In this document: positions 9,592 to 17,640 of the stretch, piece by piece
Layout: every line of letters starts with the position of its first letter
Position numbering within the stretch: position 1 is the first letter of the stretch
Made by a program: the position numbers and the translations under genes
The notes under the pieces: model-generated
Seen by the model: only the letters and a program-made list of their open reading frames with translations
What the model was told of the DNA's origin: nothing
The model's database searches: none
Assembly: GCF_002917885.1 (NCBI RefSeq)
Contig: NZ_PQNY01000011.1
Span: 62,001 to 126,000 of the forward strand
Source: Flavobacterium croceum DSM 17960
GTDB taxonomy: Bacteria; Bacteroidota; Bacteroidia; Flavobacteriales; Flavobacteriaceae
Length of the DNA stretch: 64,000 bases
Reading direction: 5' to 3'

Positions 9592-10935
9592 ATGTTTAAC
9601 AACCTTAGCGATAAACTAGACAAAGCATTCCATATATTAAAAGGGCATGGTAAAATTACAGAAGTTAATGTTGCCGATACTTTAAAAGAAGTTCGTAGAG
9701 CGTTACTCGATGCCGACGTAAACTTTAAAATAGCCAAAGATTTTACATCAACAGTAAAAGAAAAAGCACTTGGGCAAAATGTATTGACTACTTTAGAACC
9801 AGGTCAATTAATGGTCAAATTAGTCAAAGATGAGCTTACCGAGTTAATGGGTGGCGAAGCATCGGGGATTAATTTATCGGGCACGCCTAGCATCATATTA
9901 ATGTCGGGTTTACAAGGTAGTGGTAAAACTACTTTTTCGGGTAAATTGGCTAATTTTTTAAAAACTAAAAAGAACAAAAAACCTCTTTTAGTTGCTTGTG
10001 ATATTTACCGTCCTGCGGCAATCAATCAATTGCATGTAGTAGGAGACCAAATAGGTGTAGAGGTTTACTCTGAACCCGAAAACAAAAATGCTGTATCTAT
10101 TGCACAAAACGCTATTCAATATGCAAAATCAAACGGATTTAATGTTGTTATTGTAGATACTGCTGGTCGTTTGGCTGTAGATGAAGAAATGATGGCCGAA
10201 ATAGCCAATGTTCATGTAGCTATTAAACCGAGTGAAACTTTGTTTGTGGTAGACTCTATGACGGGTCAAGATGCTGTAAACACAGCCAAAGCATTTAACG
10301 ACAGATTAAATTTTGATGGTGTAGTACTTACAAAACTTGATGGTGATACACGAGGTGGAGCTGCATTATCTATTAAATCGGTAGTAAACAAACCTATTAA
10401 GTTTATTGGTACTGGAGAAAAAATGGATGCTATTGATGTATTCTACCCTTCTCGTATGGCCGATCGTATTTTGGGTATGGGAGACGTTGTGTCTTTGGTA
10501 GAGCGTGCTCAGGCTCAATATGATGAAGAAGAAGCAAGAAAACTTCAAAAGAAAATTGCTAAAAATGAATTTGGGTTTGACGATTTCTTAGCACAAATTC
10601 AGCAAATAAAAAATATGGGAAGCATGAAAGATTTAGTAGGAATGATTCCTGGTGCTTCCAAGGCTTTAAAAGATGTAGAAATAGAAGACGATGCCTTTAA
10701 GCATATAGAAGCCATTATTCACTCCATGACACCCAAAGAGCGTAGTAAACCTTCTCTACTAGATGCCAAAAGAAAAATACGCATAGCAAAAGGATCTGGA
10801 ACAAAAATAGAGCAAGTAAATCAACTCTTAAAACAATTTGACCAGATGAGCAAGATGATGAAAATGATGCAAGGAGCAGGAGGTAAAAATTTAATGCGAA
10901 TGATGGGCGGAATGAAAGGCATGCCAAGAACGTAA
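9592..10935 (+). CDS. ffh: Signal recognition particle protein Ffh
   Basis: The GTPase subunit of the signal recognition particle binds 4.5S RNA and signal peptides of nascent inner-membrane proteins and delivers them to FtsY. The 447 residues show the N domain (about 1-90), the G domain with P-loop GLQGSGKTT (about 106-114), the DIYRPAA and DTAGR motifs and TKLDGD, and the methionine-rich M domain (about 325-447), ending in MMKMMQ and MRMMGGMKGM. Length is normal for the family. It has its own promoter and terminator. Confidence 0.98.
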   Translation: MFNNLSDKLDKAFHILKGHGKITEVNVADTLKEVRRALLDADVNFKIAKDFTSTVKEKALGQNVLTTLEPGQLMVKLVKDELTELMGGEASGINLSGTPSIILMSGLQGSGKTTFSGKLANFLKTKKNKKPLLVACDIYRPAAINQLHVVGDQIGVEVYSEPENKNAVSIAQNAIQYAKSNGFNVVIVDTAGRLAVDEEMMAEIANVHVAIKPSETLFVVDSMTGQDAVNTAKAFNDRLNFDGVVLTKLDGDTRGGAALSIKSVVNKPIKFIGTGEKMDAIDVFYPSRMADRILGMGDVVSLVERAQAQYDEEEARKLQKKIAKNEFGFDDFLAQIQQIKNMGSMKDLVGMIPGASKALKDVEIEDDAFKHIEAIIHSMTPKERSKPSLLDAKRKIRIAKGSGTKIEQVNQLLKQFDQMSKMMKMMQGAGGKNLMRMMGGMKGMPRT

Positions 10936-10945
10936 AATAAATAAG

Positions 10946-10993
10946 TTAAGGTTTAAAGTTTCAAGAGTTGAAAGTTTAAACCTTAATTTTTTT
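10946..10993 (+). terminator. Terminator of ffh
   Basis: A 19-bp stem (10946-10964 with 10968-10986, one mismatch) with a three-base GAG loop is followed by seven T residues, 10 bases after the stop codon. Confidence 0.85.
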
Positions 10994-11030
10994 ACAAAAA
11001 CAAAAATTAAAATTAAGAAACACACAAATT

Positions 11031-11915
11031 ATGCAACTACTAGACGGCAAAAAAGTATCAGAAGATATTAAAAATGAAATTACTGCTGAAGTTCAAAAAA
11101 TGAAAGCCAATGGCGAAAAAGTTCCGCATTTGGCTGCCATAATTGTCGGTAATGATGGGGCTAGTCTTACTTATGTAAACAGCAAAGTAAAAGCTTGTGA
11201 GCGAGTAGGTTTTGAGTCTACTTTGGTTAAGATGCCTAGTACAACATCAGAAACAGAATTACTCAAAAAAATAAAACAGCTTAATGAAGATGATACTATT
11301 GATGGTTTCATTGTTCAATTGCCTTTGCCCAAGCAAATAGATACACAACATATTATTATGTCTATTGATCCGAGTAAAGATGTAGATGGTTTTCATCCTG
11401 AAAATTTTGGAAAAATGGCACTCGATATGAGTACATTTATACCCGCTACTCCTTTCGGAATTTTAGAATTACTTGAAAGATACAACGTACCTACCGATGG
11501 AAAACATACCGTTATTATAGGAAGAAGTCACATTGTAGGGCGACCAATGAGTATTTTAATGGGACGAAATCATTTTCCAGGAAATTCTACAGTTACCTTA
11601 ACCCACAGTCATACAAAAAACATTAGCCAAATTACAACACAAGCCGATATTATTATTACAGCACTGGGTGTTCCAAACTATTTAAAAGCCGAAATGGTAA
11701 AAGATGAGGTTGTTGTTATTGATGTTGGTATTACTCGTGTAGCAGATGAAACTAGCGAAAAAGGATATAAAATTGTAGGTGATGTAGATTTTGAAAATGT
11801 ATCAAAAAAAGCTTCATTTATTACACCTGTACCGGGTGGAGTAGGCCCTATGACTATTGCCATGCTGTTAAAAAATACATTGCTAGCTAGAGAACAGAAA
11901 AAATTTAAGCTATAA
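11031..11915 (+). CDS. folD: Bifunctional methylenetetrahydrofolate dehydrogenase/cyclohydrolase
   Basis: FolD interconverts 5,10-methylene-THF, methenyl-THF and 10-formyl-THF, feeding purine synthesis and initiator-Met formylation. The 294-residue protein has the catalytic Tyr48-x3-Lys52 (YVNSK), the QLPLPKQ motif, the DVDGFHPEN loop, the Rossmann motif GRSHIVGRP and the terminal PVPGGVGPMT signature. A GNAT gene overlaps its stop codon by one base, so the two are probably translationally coupled. Confidence 0.97.
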   Translation: MQLLDGKKVSEDIKNEITAEVQKMKANGEKVPHLAAIIVGNDGASLTYVNSKVKACERVGFESTLVKMPSTTSETELLKKIKQLNEDDTIDGFIVQLPLPKQIDTQHIIMSIDPSKDVDGFHPENFGKMALDMSTFIPATPFGILELLERYNVPTDGKHTVIIGRSHIVGRPMSILMGRNHFPGNSTVTLTHSHTKNISQITTQADIIITALGVPNYLKAEMVKDEVVVIDVGITRVADETSEKGYKIVGDVDFENVSKKASFITPVPGGVGPMTIAMLLKNTLLAREQKKFKL

Positions 11916-12403
11916 TGGTTCAAATTGTAGAAGCAACTCAAGTCGATTTTTCAATTATTCAGGCTTTGGCCTACAGTATTTGGAATAAAACCTATGTGGA
12001 AATTATTTCAAAAGAACAAATAGATTATATGCTTAATAAAGGATATAGTTTAAATTCGTTGGAAGATCAATACACTGCGGGACATCGATTTATTCTTCTA
12101 AAAAAGGAAGAAAAGTACATTGGCTTTGCATCGTATGAGCATCATTTGGAACAAAAAACAAAACTGCACAAACTGTATTTAGAACCCAGTGAGCACGGAC
12201 AAGGGTATGGTATTTTAATGCTTGATTACATAAAAGATAAAGCACTTGAAAATAAAGATATAGCTCTGTTTTTAAATGTAAATAAATACAATAAAGCAAA
12301 GTTTTTTTATGAAAAATATGGCTTTTTTGTAGCTTCCGAAACAGTAATAGATATTGGAAATGGTTTTGTAATGGACGATTACATTATGGAGTATGTATTG
12401 TAG
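11915..12403 (+). CDS. GNAT family N-acetyltransferase
   Basis: A 162-residue cytoplasmic acetyltransferase of the GCN5 fold. Motif A (LYLEPSEHGQGYG) supplies the acetyl-CoA pyrophosphate-binding Q/R-x-x-G-x-G loop at about residues 88-97, and motif B follows with NKAKFFYEKYGF. The acceptor substrate cannot be predicted. Its ATG shares one base with the folD TAA, which suggests coupling rather than a shared pathway. It converges with a small membrane-protein gene 23 bases downstream. Confidence 0.88.
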   Translation: MVQIVEATQVDFSIIQALAYSIWNKTYVEIISKEQIDYMLNKGYSLNSLEDQYTAGHRFILLKKEEKYIGFASYEHHLEQKTKLHKLYLEPSEHGQGYGILMLDYIKDKALENKDIALFLNVNKYNKAKFFYEKYGFFVASETVIDIGNGFVMDDYIMEYVL

Positions 12404-12426
12404 TTTTTCAAAACAATAATCATTAC

Positions 12427-12744
12427 TTATTTTGATGATTTTTTGGAGAATAAAAATCCTAATCCTACTCTTGATAAAAATTTTTTTTCTATTTCAAAAA
12501 AGAATTTGAATTGTCCAAATATTGTTCCGAAGAAAAGTAATAACACTTGGTATATAGGAAAAATAAGAATAATGTATAAAGGATAATATAACCAAGCAGA
12601 AAAATCAGATTTATTTATTCCTAAAAAACTAAGTATTGGTTTGGCAATATATGCAGATGTAGAACCTGTAACTGCAAATACAATTAAAATTAATACGAAT
12701 TGAAAATTACTCGTGATATTCCACTTCTTTTTTAAACTGCTCAT
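12427..12744 (-). CDS. DUF6787-type small membrane protein
   Basis: A 105-residue inner-membrane protein with two hydrophobic segments (about 15-38 and 50-75) and a basic C-terminus (RVGLGFLFSKKSSK). The phrases WNITSNFQ, FAVTGSTSAY and FGQFKFFFEIEKKFLSR are those I recall for the conserved flavobacterial DUF6787 family, which has no known function. It lies 9 bases downstream of a lipoprotein gene and is probably in one operon with it. Confidence 0.8.
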   Translation of the reverse strand: MSSLKKKWNITSNFQFVLILIVFAVTGSTSAYIAKPILSFLGINKSDFSAWLYYPLYIILIFPIYQVLLLFFGTIFGQFKFFFEIEKKFLSRVGLGFLFSKKSSK

Positions 12745-12753
12745 AAAATACTA

Positions 12754-13182
12754 TTATAACCTTGCTACAAATCCGCCTAAAGATTGTTTGTTTGTAAGTT
12801 GAAAATAAACCAAATAATGATAGAGCATATAGTTTACTTCGTACCCATAATTTATATTGTTTTGGTAATCTATTTGCATTTCATACAGCATACTATTGTA
12901 TTGCATAGGTAGCATTGCTCTTCGGTTCCATTCTTGTACCCAAACCCTGTTTCTTGCTTCTAGATAAGATTGTGAATAATAATTTCTGCTTTTGGCAAAA
13001 GTATTAAACCAACTGCTAAATCCAGCATCGATAATGATTACTTCATACTCAATATCGCTGTTGGCTATTTTAATCGTATCGCTTTCTAGTTTGGGTTTGT
13101 CTTCACTTATTGCTTTGTGTTTTGCTGTACAAGCTACAATTGTAATAGATAGAAATAAAACAACAAATAATATCTTCTTCAT
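12754..13182 (-). CDS. DUF6146-type lipoprotein
   Basis: A 142-residue protein with a lipoprotein signal: a hydrophobic stretch followed by a lipobox-like TIVAC at about residues 14-18. I chose the ATG at 13182 because the longer in-frame start would put a hydrophobic, non-signal-like extension ahead of the MKK n-region. The mature part (YEVIIIDAGFSSWF, RNYYSQSYLEARNRVWVQEWN, YNSMLYEMQIDYQNNINYGYEVNYML) matches the DUF6146 family of Flavobacteriia as I remember it. Function unknown; anchored in the inner or outer membrane. Confidence 0.78.
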   Translation of the reverse strand: MKKILFVVLFLSITIVACTAKHKAISEDKPKLESDTIKIANSDIEYEVIIIDAGFSSWFNTFAKSRNYYSQSYLEARNRVWVQEWNRRAMLPMQYNSMLYEMQIDYQNNINYGYEVNYMLYHYLVYFQLTNKQSLGGFVARL

Positions 13183-13210
13183 CGGTATTATTTTATGATA
13201 TAAAAATACA

Positions 13211-13238
13211 AAAAGCATCAGAATAAACTGATGCTTTT
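13211..13238 (-). terminator. Terminator of the 42-residue membrane-peptide gene
   Basis: A perfect 11-bp stem (AAAAGCATCAG / CTGATGCTTTT) with an AATAAA loop. It lies 22 bases past the stop codon at 13260 on the minus strand and upstream of the lipoprotein gene. Confidence 0.8.
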
Positions 13239-13259
13239 AACACTGTATTTTTTGAAATT

Positions 13260-13388
13260 CTATTTTTTTAAACAGTCTTGTATACCTTTTCTATATCCAG
13301 CACCTTTTCCTATAAAATAGCCAATAAGAAATACTATAATTATTGGTAAAATCAAGATAATTATCTCAGAACCTCCTATTCTTCCCAT
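13260..13388 (-). CDS. Small membrane peptide (42 residues)
   Basis: A short reading frame on the minus strand (ATG complement at 13386-13388, TAG at 13260-13262). The peptide begins MGRIGGSEII, continues with a hydrophobic segment ILILPIIIVFLIGYFIG (about 11-27) and ends with a basic tail GAGYRKGIQDCLKK. It follows the DUF937 gene by 16 bases and is closed by a clean terminator, which supports it as a real gene. Single-span topology is predicted. I do not recognise a family. Confidence 0.65.
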   Translation of the reverse strand: MGRIGGSEIIILILPIIIVFLIGYFIGKGAGYRKGIQDCLKK

Positions 13389-13404
13389 AAATAATATATT
13401 TAGT

Positions 13405-13971
13405 TTATTTTTTACCAAACAATTTTCCTAAAAGTCCGCCTAAGCCTCCAGAGTTTTTTGTAACTGCCGAAACAGCATCGCTCATACCTACTTGTCCGTC
13501 TCCATCTTGGTCTAATCCAAACATTCCTCCGTATTTAGATATGGCATCCATGATGCCGCCTCCGCCATTTCCATTGGTTAATGCTCCAATAATATCTGTA
13601 ATTTGTATGCTTGAATTGTTAGGGTCTTTTGCACCACCAATAAGCGAGCCTAAAACTTTTGGAATTAAACTTCCAGCTACACCAGAAGCATCATCGGCAC
13701 TTAAGCCAAATTTTTCTCCCAAACTTCCCGATAATTGATTGGTAATTTGTTGTACTACGGGATTAGATCCATCTTCGGCATTGTCACCTTGAAATAAACT
13801 TCCTATTAAATCTGCACCACCTTCTTGCGAAGCAATATTTTTTAGAGTATCTAGTATATTTCCGCTAGCGTGTTCTAGTACAGCATCATTTTGTTCGTTG
13901 GGAACGGCAGGATTATTTACTACTGCATCTGCTCCAAACTGTTTTACTAAATCTGTTAGTTGTTCAAACAT
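13405..13971 (-). CDS. DUF937-family protein with an EF-hand-like loop
   Basis: A 188-residue, glycine-rich, mostly helical protein without a signal peptide. The N-terminal two thirds resemble the DUF937/YidB family (MFEQLTDLVKQFG, ITNQLSGSLGEKFGLS, GSLIPKVLGSLIGG). Near the C-terminus a DQDGDGQVGMSD loop has acidic residues at positions 1, 3, 5 and 12 of an EF-hand or dockerin-type calcium site, followed by GGLGGLLGKLFGKK. The biochemical role of the family is unknown. A -7 box lies at 13998, and a 42-residue membrane peptide gene follows in the same direction. Confidence 0.8.
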   Translation of the reverse strand: MFEQLTDLVKQFGADAVVNNPAVPNEQNDAVLEHASGNILDTLKNIASQEGGADLIGSLFQGDNAEDGSNPVVQQITNQLSGSLGEKFGLSADDASGVAGSLIPKVLGSLIGGAKDPNNSSIQITDIIGALTNGNGGGGIMDAISKYGGMFGLDQDGDGQVGMSDAVSAVTKNSGGLGGLLGKLFGKK

Positions 13972-13997
13972 TTTTTTGTTGTTAATTTGTTATTAAT

Positions 13998-14005
13998 CAA
14001 ATGTA
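13998..14005 (-). promoter_or_regulatory. -7 box (TACATTTG on the minus strand) for the DUF937 gene
   Basis: CAAATGTA on the plus strand reads TACATTTG on the minus strand, a TAnnTTTG match 26 bases upstream of the ATG at 13971. Confidence 0.55.
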
Positions 14006-14030
14006 TAATTTTTTTACTAAAAATGAAAAT

Positions 14031-14987
14031 TTAATTTCTTTTCAGTAAATGTATAATTTGTTCGGCAAGTTCTGTGCCAATTCTATCTTGAGCTTCTAGA
14101 GTAGCGGCACCAATATGTGGTGTAAGTGATATTTTTGGGTGCATTAATATTTGAATTTCTGGAGAAGGCTCATGTTCAAAAACATCTAGACCTGCAAAAG
14201 ATAAGGTGTTGTTTTCTAAAGCTTCTACCAAAGCCACTTCATTAATTACACCACCTCGCGCACAATTTATAATACCGCAGTTAGGTTTCATAAGTTCTAT
14301 TTCGGCTTTGTCTATTACATATCCGTTTTGTGCAGGCACATGTAATGTAATAAAATCTGATTTTTCTAAAACTTCTTCAAAAGAAATTGTTTTTATGGTA
14401 AAATCTAACTTTTGCCCATCGAAAAAATCTAAACTTATACTAGCTTCTGGTACAAATTTATCAAAAGCCAAAACGTGCATACCCAAACCAATTGCCATTT
14501 TGGCTACGGCTTGTCCAATGCGCCCAAATCCTATAATACCCAAGTTTTTCCCACGAAGTTCTATACCATTTGCGTATGCTTTTTTCAAATTTTCAAAGTT
14601 GGTATCGCCTTCCAAAGGCATATTTCTGTTGGAGTCTTGTAGAAAACGAACGCCTGAGAATAAATGAGCAAAAACAAGTTCTGCTACACTTTCGCTAGAC
14701 GATGCAGGAGTATTAATCACATGAAGTCCTTTACTGCGAGCGTATTCTACATCAATGTTGTCCATGCCAACGCCTCCGCGACCTATTATTTTTAAACTAG
14801 GGCAAGCATCTACAATATCTTTTCGTACTTTGGTTGCGCTTCGTACCAATAGTACATCAATATGGTTTTGATTGATATAGTTTGCAATTTGTTCTTGAGC
14901 TACTTTTGTAGTGATTACTTCAAATCCACCTTTTTCTAAAGCAATTTTTCCAGCTTGTGAAATTCCGTCGTTGGCTAAAACTTTCAT
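14031..14987 (-). CDS. serA: D-3-phosphoglycerate dehydrogenase
   Basis: This NAD-dependent dehydrogenase oxidises 3-phosphoglycerate to 3-phosphohydroxypyruvate, the first step of serine synthesis. The 318-residue protein is the short form without an ACT domain. It has the NAD-binding GFGRIG at 153-158 and the family's Arg-Glu-His catalytic set: Arg about 241 in NCARGG, Glu about 269 in FEHEP and His about 290 in TPHIGAAT. The next pathway enzyme, SerC, is encoded 1.2 kb upstream in the same direction. Lack of an ACT domain suggests no serine feedback through that route (inference). A GC-rich hairpin element lies just upstream of the start. Confidence 0.93.
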   Translation of the reverse strand: MKVLANDGISQAGKIALEKGGFEVITTKVAQEQIANYINQNHIDVLLVRSATKVRKDIVDACPSLKIIGRGGVGMDNIDVEYARSKGLHVINTPASSSESVAELVFAHLFSGVRFLQDSNRNMPLEGDTNFENLKKAYANGIELRGKNLGIIGFGRIGQAVAKMAIGLGMHVLAFDKFVPEASISLDFFDGQKLDFTIKTISFEEVLEKSDFITLHVPAQNGYVIDKAEIELMKPNCGIINCARGGVINEVALVEALENNTLSFAGLDVFEHEPSPEIQILMHPKISLTPHIGAATLEAQDRIGTELAEQIIHLLKRN

Positions 14988-14989
14988 GT

Positions 14990-15034
14990 ATGCCCCCTAA
15001 CCCCAAAAGGGGAAAACCTACTAGGGGTAAGTAG
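14990..15034. repeat. GC-rich double-hairpin element (REP-like)
   Basis: A run of CCCCTAACCCCAAAAGGGG (starting near 14994) forms a CCCC-AAAA-GGGG hairpin at 15001-15012, and AAAACCTACT (15013-15022) pairs imperfectly with AGTAGGGTTT (15030-15039) around an AGGGGTA-like loop. It is strikingly GC-rich for this window. I noticed no second copy here. Similar C/G-run palindromes occur repeatedly between genes in flavobacterial genomes, so I read it as a repetitive extragenic element. Confidence 0.5.
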
Positions 15035-15070
15035 GGTTTAAGTATTATATTTTATTTTTTGTAAACTTTT

Positions 15071-15679
15071 TTACGAATTGGTATTACTAATTCTGTTTTT
15101 TAAATTGTTTTTTACTGATGTAAACCATTCATTTTTTAGAATGCTTAATACTATTGCATCAATACGATTTCCTTTAGCATCTGTATTAAAATTTCTTAGT
15201 ATTCCCTCTTTGATACAACCTATGCTTTTCATGGCATTGATGCTTCTTTGATTTAAATTATTAGCTCTAAAACCAACACGTTCTAAATTCATTTTTTCGA
15301 AGGCAAATTCCAAAAGTAAATATTTGCAATTTTTGTTTAGCAAGGTTCCTTGAAACTCTTTACCATACCAAGTAAAACCTATTTCTAAATGTTTTGCTTC
15401 TAGATTGATGTTGTAAAAACGTGTACTTCCTGCAAATTTATTTTTAGTTTTATCAAAAACAATAAATGGATATTCTACTAGTTTTTCTCTTTGTGATAAA
15501 GCCTTTTCAATATATTTTTTCAAATGCTCTGGGCTATCTGGGCCATTTGCATTGTAACTCCAAAGTTCGGGTTCGTTTATAGAAAATACAACTAATTTTT
15601 CAAAATCAGAATTTTGTAGTGGTTGTAAACGCACAACATCATTTTCTAAAATATAATCTTCTTTGCAGTTAAAATTCAT
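15071..15679 (-). CDS. RimJ/RimL-type GNAT N-acetyltransferase
   Basis: A 202-residue acetyltransferase. The N-terminal VVRLQPLQNSDFEKL opening and the LEIGFTWYGKEFQGTLLNK plus ERVGFRANNLNQRSINAMKSIGC segments are typical of the RimJ/RimL branch, which acetylates protein N-termini or small molecules. The usual pyrophosphate loop R/Q-x-x-G-x-G is degenerate here (KEFQGTLLNK). It lies 3 bases downstream of a secreted NTF2-like gene inside the serC-serA interval. Confidence 0.83.
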   Translation of the reverse strand: MNFNCKEDYILENDVVRLQPLQNSDFEKLVVFSINEPELWSYNANGPDSPEHLKKYIEKALSQREKLVEYPFIVFDKTKNKFAGSTRFYNINLEAKHLEIGFTWYGKEFQGTLLNKNCKYLLLEFAFEKMNLERVGFRANNLNQRSINAMKSIGCIKEGILRNFNTDAKGNRIDAIVLSILKNEWFTSVKNNLKNRISNTNS

Positions 15680-15682
15680 TAT

Positions 15683-16198
15683 TTATTTTCTCTTTTTGGG
15701 TTCTGGATTATATTTTTCAGTTTCGTATGAAAAAATTACGCTTGTAATTTTCCATTCTCCATTAATTTTCATTAAACCCCAACTTTCTTTACCCCAATTT
15801 ATTTTAACGTTATTTTCCCAAAAACTGTAGTCAAAAATTACAGTAGCAATGGCGCCATCTTCTTTTATAATAATGTTATAAAATTTTTCTTCATCGGTTC
15901 CTGAATCTGAGATACTTCTATAAAATGTTTTGTAATCGCCTGAAAAATTATCTTTTTTGGAGCTATCTTTTTTTAAACGTTCTTGTTGAGTTTTCTCTTT
16001 AAAAACACCACACCAAACTACTTTTTCGGGTTTGTCGTAAAATAGATTATAAAATTTTACACTGTCTTTTTTTACAAGACATTGCATGAATGTACTAATT
16101 ACATTTTTAATTTGAACAGAGTTTTCGCTTTCCTTTTTTTGAGAAAAAGAATTCTGTGTTATAAAAACTAATGCTAAAAAAAGAAATAAATTTTTCAT
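15683..16198 (-). CDS. Secreted NTF2-like (SnoaL-fold) protein
   Basis: A 171-residue exported protein. A signal peptide (about 1-19, ending NSFSQ) is followed by an NTF2/SnoaL-like pattern: a helix with VISTFMQCLVKKDSVKFYNLF, then beta strands ending GLMKINGEWKITSVIFSY, as in 'DUF4440-like' periplasmic proteins. No catalytic residues can be assigned. It starts 2 bases after the serC stop, so it is likely in the serC transcript. Confidence 0.7.
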   Translation of the reverse strand: MKNLFLFLALVFITQNSFSQKKESENSVQIKNVISTFMQCLVKKDSVKFYNLFYDKPEKVVWCGVFKEKTQQERLKKDSSKKDNFSGDYKTFYRSISDSGTDEEKFYNIIIKEDGAIATVIFDYSFWENNVKINWGKESWGLMKINGEWKITSVIFSYETEKYNPEPKKRK

Positions 16199-16200
16199 AC

Positions 16201-17271
16201 CTAAACTGCTTTTTCTAATGCTTGCATTACATCTACTAATACTTGCACACTTTCGATAGGTAAAGCATTGTACATAGATGCTCTATAGCCGCCTACAGAA
16301 CGATGGCCTGCCAAACCAGAAATACCTGCCTCTTTCCACATTTTGTCAAAAATAGAAGTGTGGTTTTCATCGTGTAATAAGAACGTGGCATTCATAATAC
16401 TTCTGTCTTCAACGGCTGCAGTTCCTTTAAACAATGGGTTTCTATCTATTTCGTTATACAATAGTGTGGCTTTGGCTTGGTTTTTTTGCTCTATAGCACT
16501 AATGCCACCCTTGTTTTTAAGCCATTGTAATGTTAATAAAGAAGCATAAATAGGAAAAACAGGCGGCGTATTGTACATACTTTCTGCTTTAATATGTTTT
16601 TGATAATCGAGCATACTTGGAATTGTACGACCAGATTTTCCTAAAATTTCTTCTTTTACAACCACTAATGTTGTTCCTGCTGGACCCATATTTTTTTGAG
16701 CTCCAGCATAAATTAAATCAAATTGTTCAAAATCTAAAGTTCTTGAAAAAATATCCGAACTCATATCGCAAACCAAAGGAATATTGGTTTTTGGAAATGA
16801 TTTCATTTGTGTACCAAAAATGGTATTGTTGCTTGTACAATGAAAATAATCGGCGTTTGTTGGAATTTCGTAATTTTTTGGAATAAAATTAAAATTACTA
16901 TCGCTAGAACTCGCTACTATCTGAGTTTCTCCAAACAATTTTGCCTCTTTTATTGCATTAACAGCCCAAGTGCCTGTTTCTAAATAAGCTGCTTTTCCAT
17001 TTACTTTCATTAAGTTGTAAGGCACCATTAAAAATTCTAAACTAGCACCTCCAGCCAAAAATAAAACTTGATATCCTTTGTTTTGTAAACCTAGCAGTTC
17101 TAAAACTAAGTTTCGGGCTTCTTCCATTACAGCTACAAAGTCTTTACTTCTATGTGATATTTCTAATATTGATAAGTCAGAATTGTTAAAATTGAGTAAG
17201 GCTTGTGCCGATTTTTCAAACACTTCTTGCGGAAGTATACATGGACCTGCACTGTAGTTATGTTTTTTCAT
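16201..17271 (-). CDS. serC: Phosphoserine aminotransferase
   Basis: This PLP enzyme transaminates 3-phosphohydroxypyruvate with glutamate to give phosphoserine, and also acts in pyridoxal phosphate synthesis. The 356-residue protein starts with the family hallmark NYSAGPCILP. It has the PLP-binding lysine at about residue 193 (AGAQKNMGPAG), GGASLEF near 74-80 and the C-terminal GHRSVGGYRASMYNA substrate loop. It heads a minus-strand run of four genes ending with serA. The unusually long upstream gap carries several inverted repeats that could be regulatory. Confidence 0.96.
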   Translation of the reverse strand: MKKHNYSAGPCILPQEVFEKSAQALLNFNNSDLSILEISHRSKDFVAVMEEARNLVLELLGLQNKGYQVLFLAGGASLEFLMVPYNLMKVNGKAAYLETGTWAVNAIKEAKLFGETQIVASSSDSNFNFIPKNYEIPTNADYFHCTSNNTIFGTQMKSFPKTNIPLVCDMSSDIFSRTLDFEQFDLIYAGAQKNMGPAGTTLVVVKEEILGKSGRTIPSMLDYQKHIKAESMYNTPPVFPIYASLLTLQWLKNKGGISAIEQKNQAKATLLYNEIDRNPLFKGTAAVEDRSIMNATFLLHDENHTSIFDKMWKEAGISGLAGHRSVGGYRASMYNALPIESVQVLVDVMQALEKAV

Positions 17272-17606
17272 TTGGATACGTTTTTTAGAGATAATAAGAA
17301 TATGAGTTGCAAAATTCGTTCATAAGGTTTTATAACAAAATTTATAATCTATAGAAAAAGAACTAGGTTATTAACGAAAACGTTATAGTTGATAACAAAA
17401 TTGTTAATTTGATGTATATTGAGTAACGATTTTTGCAAAACGTTGATTTTTTTTAAGTGCTAAATAAAAGGCTTTCATGTAATATATTACTATTGAATGG
17501 ATTTGAATGTTGTATTGTTTTTAGTTTTATTCTAGAAAAATACTTTCGAAACGGATTAAAGTTTACTATTTATAAGGCATTTGCTTTTGGAACAATATCT
17601 TAAAAT
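17272..17606. promoter_or_regulatory. Long serC upstream region with AACG/CGTT inverted repeats
   Basis: This gene-free interval precedes serC. It holds three inverted repeats in a row: TAACG-AAAA-CGTTA (17372-17385), TAACAA-AA-TTGTTA (17393-17406) and AACG-AT-TTTTGCAAAA-CGTT (17425-17444). A near-consensus -7 sequence, GAATTTTG on the minus strand, lies about 40 bases before the serC ATG. I see no coding frame I would trust. The repeats resemble operator sites, but no regulator can be named. Confidence 0.4.
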
Positions 17607-17635
17607 AAAACGCCTCAAATAGTAGAGGCGTTTTT
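17607..17635 (-). terminator. Terminator of the PD40-M28-PDZ peptidase gene
   Basis: A 10-bp stem (AAAACGCCTC / GAGGCGTTTT) with an 8-base loop ends 6 bases before the peptidase stop codon at 17641; on the minus strand it follows the gene with a T-rich tail. Confidence 0.8.
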
Positions 17636-17640
17636 GTTAT

